A stretch of 64,000 nt of DNA from Acidovorax sp. NCPPB 4044 (GTDB lineage: Bacteria; Pseudomonadota; Gammaproteobacteria; Burkholderiales; Burkholderiaceae_C), in assembly GCF_028069655.1 (NCBI RefSeq), contig NZ_JAMCOS010000001.1:5114001-5178000 (forward strand), given 5' to 3'. The position numbers and the translations under genes were made by a program. The first letter of the stretch is position 1, and each line of letters opens with the position of its first letter. The notes below the pieces were generated by a model, which ran no database searches, was not told the DNA's origin, and was given only the letters and a program-made list of their open reading frames with translations. Positions 49,166-64,000 of the stretch are shown here, piece after piece.

Positions 49166-49861
49166 ATGGCTAAGCTGACTAAAAAGCAAAAAGCGTTTGA
49201 GGGCAAGGTTGACAGCACGAAGCTGTACGCTTTTGCTGATGCCGTGGTGTTGGTGAAAGAAGCTGCAACCGCTAAATTCGATGAATCCATCGACGTGGCT
49301 GTGCAACTCGGCATCGATGCAAAAAAATCGGACCAAGTGGTTCGAGGCGCTGTTGTGTTGCCTAACGGAACGGGTAAAACCACCCGCGTCGCCGTGTTTG
49401 CTCAAGGTGCAAAAGCCGAAGAGGCAAAGGCAGCCGGTGCAGACGTGGTTGGCATGGATGACTTGGCTGCACAAGTGAAGGCTGGAGACATGCCCTTCGA
49501 TGTGGTCATTGCTGCTCCCGATGCGATGCGGGTGGTGGGCACCTTGGGCCAGATTCTCGGACCTCGTGGTCTGATGCCAAACCCGAAGGTCGGCACTGTC
49601 ACTCCAGACGTCGCCACCGCAGTGAAAAATGCCAAGGCAGGTCAAGTTCAATTCCGTGTCGACAAGGCCGGGATTGTGCACAGCACCATTGGCCGCCGCT
49701 CTTTTGACAACGAAAAGCTTCAAGGCAACCTTGCCGCATTGATCGAGGCCTTGACGAAAGCCAAGCCAGCCACGAGCAAGGGTCAATACCTGCGCAAGGT
49801 TGCGGTGTCGTCGACGATGGGCGTCGGTGTTCGCGTCGATACGCAGTCTATTTCTGCGTAA
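49166..49861 (+). CDS. rplA: 50S ribosomal protein L1
   Basis: The 231-residue L1 forms the stalk at the tRNA exit site and represses its own L11-L1 transcript. It begins [21 protein letters not shown] and includes [14 protein letters not shown] and [15 protein letters not shown], the L1 signature. It starts immediately after the rplK stop, so translation is coupled. Confidence 0.97.
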   Translation: MAKLTKKQKAFEGKVDSTKLYAFADAVVLVKEAATAKFDESIDVAVQLGIDAKKSDQVVRGAVVLPNGTGKTTRVAVFAQGAKAEEAKAAGADVVGMDDLAAQVKAGDMPFDVVIAAPDAMRVVGTLGQILGPRGLMPNPKVGTVTPDVATAVKNAKAGQVQFRVDKAGIVHSTIGRRSFDNEKLQGNLAALIEALTKAKPATSKGQYLRKVAVSSTMGVGVRVDTQSISA

Positions 49862-50092
49862 ATCAGATTTGAACCGCTGAGAGGCGGTTCAGTGTGGTGG
49901 GCTGTCATCGCTTTGTGATGGCAGGTCATCCAAGACCGTTGGTGTGCAGGAATTAGCTGCATTTAAATCCCCTTGGAGCCAGCGCAGATGGCGATCCCAC
50001 TGCAGATGGAATTTTTGGTTCCGAAACAGTTGGTCGCTGCAACAAGAGCGCGCGCGAGGGGATTCCTGAGCGTGCAAATGAAGGAGTAGACC
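49862..50092 (+). promoter_or_regulatory. L10 leader region (autoregulatory)
   Basis: These 231 bases between rplA and rplJ hold the place of the L10(L12)4-binding leader that controls rplJL-rpoBC translation. A clear hairpin GAACCGC/GCGGTTC lies at 49871-49890, and several long-range complementary stretches follow. No gene is seen. The leader assignment rests mainly on position. Confidence 0.6.
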
Positions 50093-50599
50093 TTGAGTCT
50101 TAATCGCAGTGAGAAAGAAGCGGTCATCAATGAAGTGACCAGCCTCGCCGCTAAAGCTCAAACGCTCGTGATCGCGGAATACCGTGGCATCACGGTGGCT
50201 GACATGACCAAACTGCGCGTTGACGCTCGCAGCAAAGGCGTGACCCTGAGTGTTCTGAAGAACACCTTGGCCCGTCGTGCTGTAGCTGGTAGCCAGTTCG
50301 ACGTGGTGGCCGACCAGATGACCGGTCCTCTGATCTATGGCTTCTCTGAAGATGCTGTGTCGGCTGCCAAAGTGGTAGCCGATTTCGCGAAAACCAATGA
50401 CAAGTTGGTGATTCGTGGTGGCGCTTTCGGTGGCAAAGCCCTGGACGTGAACGGCGTGAAGCAATTGGCCAACATCCCTTCCAAGGAAGTGCTGCTGGCT
50501 CAGCTGTGTGGCTTGCTGATGTCGCCAATCTCCCGTACCGCAGTGGTACTGGGCGCTCTGGCGGCCAAAAAAGGCGAAGGCGAACCTGCGGCAGCTTGA
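50093..50599 (+). CDS. rplJ: 50S ribosomal protein L10
   Basis: The 168-residue L10 is the base of the L12 stalk. It begins (M)[31 protein letters not shown] and carries [22 protein letters not shown]. The start is a TTG, 7 bases after AAGGAG, which is unusual for a highly expressed ribosomal protein and may fit its feedback control. rplL follows after 48 bases. Confidence 0.96.
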   Translation: MSLNRSEKEAVINEVTSLAAKAQTLVIAEYRGITVADMTKLRVDARSKGVTLSVLKNTLARRAVAGSQFDVVADQMTGPLIYGFSEDAVSAAKVVADFAKTNDKLVIRGGAFGGKALDVNGVKQLANIPSKEVLLAQLCGLLMSPISRTAVVLGALAAKKGEGEPAAA

Positions 50600-50647
50600 A
50601 GCTGAATCGCATTCCCCTTCTCTCAAAACCAATTGTTAGGAAAAATT

Positions 50648-51028
50648 ATGGCATTCGACAAAGACGCATTCTTGACCGCTCTGGACAGCATGACGGTCCT
50701 CGAACTCAATGACCTGGTGAAGGCCATTGAAGAAAAGTTTGGCGTGAGCGCAGCTGCTATGGCCGCTCCCGCCGCTGGTGGTGGTGCCGCAGCCGGTGGC
50801 GCTGCAGCCGAGGAAAAGACCGAATTCAACGTGGTTCTGTCTGAAGCTGGCGCCAACAAGGTGTCGGTCATCAAGGCTGTGCGTGAAATCACTGGCTTGG
50901 GCCTCAAGGAAGCCAAGGACCTGGTTGACGGTGCCCCCAAGAACGTCAAGGAAGGCATCGCCAAGGCTGATGCTGAAGCCGCAGTCAAGAAGCTGGTGGA
51001 TGCAGGCGCAAAGGCCGAACTCAAGTAA
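50648..51028 (+). CDS. rplL: 50S ribosomal protein L7/L12
   Basis: The 126-residue stalk protein recruits translational GTPases. It starts [38 protein letters not shown], has the Ala/Gly hinge, and a C-terminal domain with [41 protein letters not shown]. The last residues are ELK. Confidence 0.98.
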   Translation: MAFDKDAFLTALDSMTVLELNDLVKAIEEKFGVSAAAMAAPAAGGGAAAGGAAAEEKTEFNVVLSEAGANKVSVIKAVREITGLGLKEAKDLVDGAPKNVKEGIAKADAEAAVKKLVDAGAKAELK

Positions 51029-51043
51029 TTCGGTTGCTTAGGC

Positions 51044-51078
51044 AAGGCTGGAGGCTCTTGAAAGGGTCTCCAGCCTTT
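51044..51078 (+). terminator. Attenuator-type hairpin after rplL
   Basis: The stem AAGGCTGGAG/CTCCAGCCTT (51044-51053 with 51068-51077) is followed by TTT. It probably ends part of the transcripts so that rpoBC is made at a lower level than L12. Confidence 0.65.
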
Positions 51079-51114
51079 CCGCGCTTCTGGGAAGCGCATC
51101 TGTGAGAGCACACC

Positions 51115-51153
51115 AGAAAGGGTTGCCTGAAACGGCTACCGGCAACCCTTTCT
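51115..51153 (+). other. Long hairpin upstream of rpoB
   Basis: The 13-bp perfect stem AGAAAGGGTTGCC/GGCAACCCTTTCT has no T-run after it. It resembles an RNase III processing stem between rplL and rpoB. A smaller hairpin GCGCTT/AAGCGC sits at 51081-51096. The remaining bases to 51318 hold no gene. Confidence 0.65.
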
Positions 51154-51318
51154 AGTGTCTTCTGACAACCCGACAACAGAAGATGCCTTGGTCCGGGCGA
51201 TGTGCAACGCATCGCCGTCCGCCATGGTTGGTAGTGGCCAACCGCCAAGCCCGCAAGGCACGCCCCTTGTGGGGCACTCGTCGAAGACCCAGGACTCATG
51301 TCTTTGCCCGGAGATCTC

Positions 51319-55443
<4,125 letters not shown>

Positions 55444-55462
55444 GTACTAGGAGATAGGGTTT

Positions 55463-59698
<4,236 letters not shown>

Positions 59699-59733
59699 TC
59701 CCGGCCCCGCCCGCGAGCCTTCCGGCCTGCTGC

Positions 59734-59776
59734 AACGCTCCCGCTCTGTCTCTTCGGCAGGCCGGGAGCGTTTTTT
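59734..59776 (+). terminator. Rho-independent terminator after rpoC
   Basis: The stem AACGCTCCCG/CGGGAGCGTT with a 19-base loop is followed by a run of T residues, 35 bases after the rpoC stop. Confidence 0.9.
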
Positions 59777-59855
59777 CAGCCCGCTCGGGACAAGGCCTGC
59801 CCGTCTTTTCCTTTTCTTTTTCGCGCCTTTCCGGAGTCCGAGGAAAGGTGCCTGC

Positions 59856-60476
59856 ATGCCGGCCTTTGCGCTGCGGCCATCTATTGCGATGCTGACGACC
59901 TGGATTTCTCTGGCAGTGCTGCTGTTCTGGGCAGTGGGTGCCTACAACCGGCTGGTCCGGCTGCGGTCTGCCGCGGTCCAGGCCTTCGGCGGCCTGGATG
60001 TGCATTTCGTGCGTGTGACGAGCATGCTGGGCGAATACGAAGCGACGCTGAGCCCGTCGCCGGCAGAGCAGTCCGAAGCCCGCACGGCCCTGTGGGCGGC
60101 TTCGGTCCAGTTCGGTGCCTGCCTGGCCGGCGCGCGCGCGCGGCCGCTGGACGCCGGCACCGCTGCCGCACTGACGGCCGGCCGTGAGGTGCTGAGGGCG
60201 GCCTGGACGGCGATGGTGCGAACGGCGCGTACGCCACGCGAGGCGCCGGCGACAGAGCTTGTGGACACCGATGCCCCGCCGCCGGCCGTACCCCCTGCGC
60301 CGGGCGACGACGCCCTGGCGCTGTGGGAGCAGCGCTGGCAGGAGCTCTGGGCGCAGAGCGCGCTGGCCACGGAGCAGTTCAACGACGCCGTGGCTGTGTA
60401 CAACCGGGCGATCCGGCAGTTTCCGGCCCGGCTGCTGGCCTGGCTTTTCGGGTTCCACGCCGCACGCGCGCTGTGA
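59856..60476 (+). CDS. LemA family protein
   Basis: The 206-residue product has an N-terminal membrane helix (about residues 11-27) and the LemA pattern YNRLVRLRSAAVQAFGGLDVHFVR. A helical middle follows, with Ala/Pro-rich loops, and the closing motif EQFNDAVAVYNRAIRQFPARLLAWLFGF. The function of LemA proteins is not settled. It is followed immediately by rsmB (3 bases), so the two are probably cotranscribed. Confidence 0.8.
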   Translation: MPAFALRPSIAMLTTWISLAVLLFWAVGAYNRLVRLRSAAVQAFGGLDVHFVRVTSMLGEYEATLSPSPAEQSEARTALWAASVQFGACLAGARARPLDAGTAAALTAGREVLRAAWTAMVRTARTPREAPATELVDTDAPPPAVPPAPGDDALALWEQRWQELWAQSALATEQFNDAVAVYNRAIRQFPARLLAWLFGFHAARAL

Positions 60477-60479
60477 TCC

Positions 60480-61934
60480 ATGGTGCAGCCGGCGCTTTCC
60501 CGCCCCGGCTTCCTTTCTCAACCCTTGCCGCCATACCGGCCTTCCTCCATGCCCTCATCCCGCCCGCACGCTGCTGCCCCCCGACCGGACTCCGGCCCGG
60601 GCGCCATCCCCTTGTGGCGGCAACTCGATGCCGTAGCGGATGCGTTGATGGCCGTGCGCAACGGGCAGTCGGGCACCGCGGCCGTGGCGGCCGTGGAGCC
60701 TGCGTTGCGCGCGGGTGTCCAGGCGCTGCTGTTCACGGTGCTGCGGCAACTGGGCCGCGCAGAGGCACTGCGCGCGCAGCTGGCGCCCCGCCGGCCCAAG
60801 CCACGCGTGGATGCGCTGCTATGCACCGCCTTGGCGCTGGGCTGGCAATCCGGGCACGCGTCCTATGAGCCGTTCACCCTGGTCAACCAGGCCGTGGAGG
60901 CCGCCAAGCGCCACGCGGCCACGCGCGGGCAGGCGGCCTTCGTGAACGCGTGCCTGCGGCGTTTCCTCCGGGAGCGGGATGCGCTGGTTGCCGCCACCGA
61001 CGCCGACCCCGTCGCCCGGTGGAACCATCCGGTGTGGTGGATCGACCGGGTCCGGCAGGACCACCCGGACCATTGGCAGCAGATCCTGCAGGCCAACAAC
61101 AGCCATGCGCCGATGGCGCTGCGCATCAATCGGCAAAAGGTGACCGGTGTCGCCTACAACACTGAATTGTTTGCTACTAATTTAATAGCAAAGCAAGTGT
61201 CGGAAGTGGGGCTCGTCCTGGAGTCTCCGCAGCCCGTACAGCGCCTGCCGGGATTCCTGGAGGGCTGGGTGTCCGTGCAGGATCCGGCCGCCCAGCGGGC
61301 CGCACCGCTCCTGCTGGACGGCCTCGACCTGGCGCAGCCGCTGCGGGTGCTCGACGCCTGCGCGGCGCCCGGAGGAAAAACCGCCCATCTGCTCGAACAT
61401 GCGGGCGCCGCGTCACCGATCCGTGTGACGGCCCTGGAAATCGATCCCGTGCGCAGCGCCCGCATCGGCGAGACGCTGCAGCGGCTGGGCCTGAGCGCCC
61501 AGGTGCTGGTGGCGGATGCGGGGCGTCCGCAGGACTGGTGGCAGGACGCGAGCGGCGGCGAGCCGTTCGATGCCATCCTCCTCGATGCGCCTTGCACGGC
61601 ATCGGGCATCGTGCGCCGCCATCCGGACGTGCGCTGGCTGCGACGCCCCACGGACATTGCCCAGCTGGCAGCCCAGCAGGCACGGCTGCTGTCCACTCTG
61701 TGGCCGCTGCTCAAGCCGGGCGGCCGGCTGCTGTACTGCACGTGCTCGGTTTTCCGTGCGGAAGGCGACGGGCAGGTCCAGGCGTTTCTTGCGAGCAACA
61801 ATGACGCCCATTTGCTGCCGTCTCCCGGACATTTGCTGCCCGGAGATCCCGGCGATGGCGGCGGTGGCAGCGAGAATCCTTCTGGTGATCACGACGGATT
61901 CTTCTACGCACTCCTGGGCAAGCGCCCTCTCTGA
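60480..61934 (+). CDS. rsmB: 16S rRNA m5C967 methyltransferase RsmB
   Basis: RsmB uses S-adenosylmethionine to methylate C967 of 16S rRNA. The 484-residue product has an N-terminal NusB-like RNA-binding domain (about residues 45-180) and a SAM-dependent methyltransferase domain. That domain carries DACAAPGGKTAHLLE, LDAPCTASGIVRRHPDVRW (Cys372) and LLYCTCSVF (nucleophile Cys422). The first 23 residues are weak, and an ATG at 60549 is a possible true start. Residues 231-238 (FATNLIAK) come from a palindromic-element core. It is followed by DUF4390 and ntrY, a common betaproteobacterial order. Confidence 0.93.
   Translation: MVQPALSRPGFLSQPLPPYRPSSMPSSRPHAAAPRPDSGPGAIPLWRQLDAVADALMAVRNGQSGTAAVAAVEPALRAGVQALLFTVLRQLGRAEALRAQLAPRRPKPRVDALLCTALALGWQSGHASYEPFTLVNQAVEAAKRHAATRGQAAFVNACLRRFLRERDALVAATDADPVARWNHPVWWIDRVRQDHPDHWQQILQANNSHAPMALRINRQKVTGVAYNTELFATNLIAKQVSEVGLVLESPQPVQRLPGFLEGWVSVQDPAAQRAAPLLLDGLDLAQPLRVLDACAAPGGKTAHLLEHAGAASPIRVTALEIDPVRSARIGETLQRLGLSAQVLVADAGRPQDWWQDASGGEPFDAILLDAPCTASGIVRRHPDVRWLRRPTDIAQLAAQQARLLSTLWPLLKPGGRLLYCTCSVFRAEGDGQVQAFLASNNDAHLLPSPGHLLPGDPGDGGGGSENPSGDHDGFFYALLGKRPL
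61170..61192 (+). repeat. Palindromic-element core inside rsmB
   Basis: TTTGCTACTAATTTAATAGC followed by AAA matches the core hairpin (TTGCTA/TAGCAA) of the dispersed element. It is translated in frame as F-A-T-N-L-I-A-K and is AT-rich within a GC-rich gene. The tail ending GGCGGCAT is not recognisable. Confidence 0.65.
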
Positions 61935-61965
61935 GGCTCCACGCCGGGCACGATGGTGTCCGCGC

Positions 61966-62589
61966 ATGCGGGTGGCCGTGCCGCCATTCGGCCGGGCATG
62001 GTGGCGCGTGCTGGTTCTCTGCGTGGGCCTGTGGTTCTGCGGGCCCGCGCTCGTGGCGGCGCAGACCGGGGGAGACATTTCCGACCTGCGCCTGGAGGCT
62101 TCCGACAGCGGGCTCTACCTGTCGGCGTCGCTGCGGTTCGATCTTCCCGAGCAGGCCGAGGACGCGCTGTTCAAAGGCATTTCCGTCTATTTCATTGCCG
62201 AGGCGGATGTGCTGAGAGAGCGCTGGTACTGGTCCGACAAGTCCGTGGCGCGGGCCGTGCGCTACCTGCGGCTGAGCTACCAGCCCCTCACCCGCCGCTG
62301 GCGCCTCAACCAGTCGGCCGTGCCGTTCTCCCCCAATGGCCTGGGCGTGGTGCTGGGCCAGAGCTATGACGAGCTGGAGGATGCGCTGGCCTCGATGCAG
62401 CGCATCGCCCGCTGGAAGATCGCAGAGGCGGACGACATCGACCGGCAGGCGGCCCACGTGGTGCATCTGCGCTTCCGGCTCGACATGTCACAGCTGCCCC
62501 GCCCTTTCCAGATCGGTGCCATGGGGCGTTCGGGCTGGGACCTGTCCCTCTCGCGCACCGAGCGCCTGCCCATCGAACCGCAGCCATGA
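61966..62589 (+). CDS. DUF4390 domain protein
   Basis: The 207-residue product has a signal peptide or membrane anchor (WWRVLVLCVGLWFCGPALVAAQ). The DUF4390 pattern follows: LRLEASDSGLYLSASLRFDLPEQAEDALFKGISVYF, then ERWYWSDKSVARAVRYLRLSYQPLTRRWRL and RLDMSQLPRPFQIGA. The function of this family is unknown. Its stop overlaps the ntrY ATG, and its constant position before the NtrY kinase suggests a link to envelope sensing. Confidence 0.85.
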   Translation: MRVAVPPFGRAWWRVLVLCVGLWFCGPALVAAQTGGDISDLRLEASDSGLYLSASLRFDLPEQAEDALFKGISVYFIAEADVLRERWYWSDKSVARAVRYLRLSYQPLTRRWRLNQSAVPFSPNGLGVVLGQSYDELEDALASMQRIARWKIAEADDIDRQAAHVVHLRFRLDMSQLPRPFQIGAMGRSGWDLSLSRTERLPIEPQP

Positions 62590-64000
62590 CGTCCCCTTCG
62601 CCCCCACCGGCCTCCGGCACGGAATCCGCGGCGACACGCAACCCCCGGCAGGCGCGCGCCGCGCGCTGGGCGCTGGGCGTGGCCGCCGCCATCATGAGCG
62701 CCATCGGCCTCGTGCTGCTGTTCCTGCTCACGGTGGCGACCAACAACCGGGCGCTGTACGAGCGCAACTACGCGTGGCTCTTCGGCCTGAACGTGCTGGT
62801 GGCGCTGCTGCTCTTCGCCGTGCTGGTCTGGGTGGCCGTCCGGCTGGTGGTGCGCCTGCGGCGGGGGCGGTTCGGTAGCCGGCTGCTGGTCAAGCTCGCG
62901 GGCATCTTCGCTGTCGTCGGGCTGGTGCCGGGGCTGCTCATCTACGTGGTGTCCTACCAATTCGTTTCGCGCTCCATCGAAAGCTGGTTCGACGTCAAGG
63001 TCGAGGGAGCACTCACGGCGGGGGTGAGCCTCGCGCGGGCCACCCTGGACACCCTGGCGAGCGACATGGCGACGCAGACACGCACCGCCGGCACCCAGTT
63101 GGCGCAGGTGCCGGACGCCGCGGCCGGGCTGGTGCTCGAACGTATCCGCGACCAGCTGGGTGCCACGGATATCGTGCTCTTCAACGGGTCGGGCCAACCC
63201 GTGGCCAGCGTCGGCCAATCCCGGTTCGACCTCAGTCCGGAACGCCCGGCACCCCAGCTGCTGCGCAACGCACGGCAGCAGCGCTCGGCCTTCCAGATCG
63301 AGGGGCTGGATGACGTGACCGACCCCCAAGCCGTGCAGAACGCGCGCGTGAAGACCCTGGTCGCTGTCGGCACGGCCAGCGTCGGCCTGCTGGCCGAGCC
63401 GCGCTACCTGCAAGCGACCATCCGCCTGCCCCAGGTGGTGGTCGCCAATGCATTGGCGGTGCAGGAAGCCAACCGCGAGTACCAGGAGCGCGCGCTCGCG
63501 CGCGGCGGGCTGCGGCGCATGTACATCGGTACGCTCACGCTCAGCCTGTTCCTGGCAGTCTTCGGAGCCGTGCTGCTCGCAGTCCTGCTGGGCCGGCAAT
63601 TGGCCCGCCCGCTGCTGGTGCTGGCGGAGGGGGTGCGGGAAGTCGCTTCGGGCAACCTGAGCCCCAAGGCCGTATTGCAGACCAGCGATGAGCTGGGCGG
63701 GCTCACCCGGTCCTTCGCCGTCATGACGCAGCAACTGGCGGACGCGCGTTCCGCCGTCGAGCGCAGCATGGGCGAGGTCGATGCGGCCCGCGCACGGCTG
63801 CAGACCATTCTGGACAACCTCACCGCCGGCGTCATCGTGATGGACGCCCAGGGCCGCATCCGCTCGACCAATCCGGGCGCCACGCGCATCCTGCGCGCGC
63901 CCATGGCCGCCTTCGAAGGGCGTCCTCTGGCCGACGTGCCGGGGCTGGCGGCATTCGCCTCGGCCGTGCAGGCGCACTTCGACGCATTCCTCGGCGACCG
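62586..64000 (+). CDS. ntrY: NtrY-like sensor histidine kinase, N-terminal part (3' end outside window)
   Basis: The frame is open from the ATG at 62586 to the window end (471 codons seen). It begins with two close membrane helices (about residues 28-50 and 60-88) and a third near 100-120. A periplasmic sensing region (about 120-310), another helix (LTLSLFLAVFGAVLLAVLLG), a HAMP domain and the start of a PAS domain (LQTILDNLTAGVIVMDAQGRIRSTN) follow. This is the NtrY layout, with four membrane segments before HAMP-PAS-HisKA. The response regulator NtrX would be expected just beyond the window. The ATG overlaps the DUF4390 stop by four bases. Confidence 0.88.
   Translation, partial: MTSPSPPPASGTESAATRNPRQARAARWALGVAAAIMSAIGLVLLFLLTVATNNRALYERNYAWLFGLNVLVALLLFAVLVWVAVRLVVRLRRGRFGSRLLVKLAGIFAVVGLVPGLLIYVVSYQFVSRSIESWFDVKVEGALTAGVSLARATLDTLASDMATQTRTAGTQLAQVPDAAAGLVLERIRDQLGATDIVLFNGSGQPVASVGQSRFDLSPERPAPQLLRNARQQRSAFQIEGLDDVTDPQAVQNARVKTLVAVGTASVGLLAEPRYLQATIRLPQVVVANALAVQEANREYQERALARGGLRRMYIGTLTLSLFLAVFGAVLLAVLLGRQLARPLLVLAEGVREVASGNLSPKAVLQTSDELGGLTRSFAVMTQQLADARSAVERSMGEVDAARARLQTILDNLTAGVIVMDAQGRIRSTNPGATRILRAPMAAFEGRPLADVPGLAAFASAVQAHFDAFLGD

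Overview
This window is chromosomal DNA from a high-GC betaproteobacterium. It is most likely a member of the Comamonadaceae close to Acidovorax/Paracidovorax. The evidence is the 16S and 23S signature sequences, the neighbourhoods tsaB-rimI, purE-purK-sua5, hpf-ptsN-hprK, gshA-kup-gshB, secE-nusG-rplKAJL-rpoBC and rsmB-DUF4390-ntrY, and a codon bias near 65-70% GC. The genus is an inference from memory of related gene orders and was not computed.

Layout. 1-13.4 kb: the 3' part of a sensor kinase, then fba, a lipoprotein, fadD and mtnN on the plus strand. These are followed by corA, a uracil-DNA-glycosylase-like gene, rimI and tsaB on the minus strand, then dacB, a lipid-anchored SGNH hydrolase and ompW on the plus strand. 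13.4-20.1 kb: a second, active-site-less SGNH protein, the sua5-purK-purE unit and purC (minus), with a thioredoxin-TPR protein and a META lipoprotein (plus) lying between purE and purC. 20.3-25.6 kb: hpf, ptsN and hprK (nitrogen PTS), divergent fur/bamE, dapB and an ExbB/ExbD pair. 25.7-40.7 kb: leuS, lptE, holA, proA, trkA-trkH, gshA, kup, a BenE-type permease and gshB. 40.7-46.3 kb: an rRNA operon (16S, tRNA-Ile, tRNA-Ala, 23S, 5S). 46.3-47.5 kb: a scrambled tRNA/tuf segment. 47.5-59.8 kb: tRNA-Trp, secE, nusG, rplK, rplA, rplJ, rplL, rpoB and rpoC. 59.8-64 kb: a LemA-like protein, rsmB, a DUF4390 protein and the 5' part of an NtrY-like kinase.

Most of the window is ordinary housekeeping: envelope assembly (bamE, lptE, ompW, dacB), purine and amino-acid synthesis, t6A tRNA modification (tsaB and sua5), potassium uptake (trkAH and kup), glutathione synthesis, translation and transcription. 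I see no prophage, insertion sequence, CRISPR array or defence island.

Two things stand out. First, the stretch from about 40.5 to 47.24 kb carries many small insertions and deletions at universally conserved rRNA positions, a frameshifted gshB end, broken tRNAs and a tRNA-Tyr/tuf chimera. This looks like unpolished or mis-assembled repeat sequence rather than living genes, and it must not be read as biology without re-sequencing. Second, a dispersed palindromic element of about 47 bases, with core GCTAT...ATAGC, occurs in three intergenic copies, two of them overlapping a stop codon. Related cores also sit inside three conserved genes (purK, the thioredoxin-TPR gene and rsmB), all read in the same frame as A-x-x-x-(I/V)-A. 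This is the best candidate for an under-described element here.
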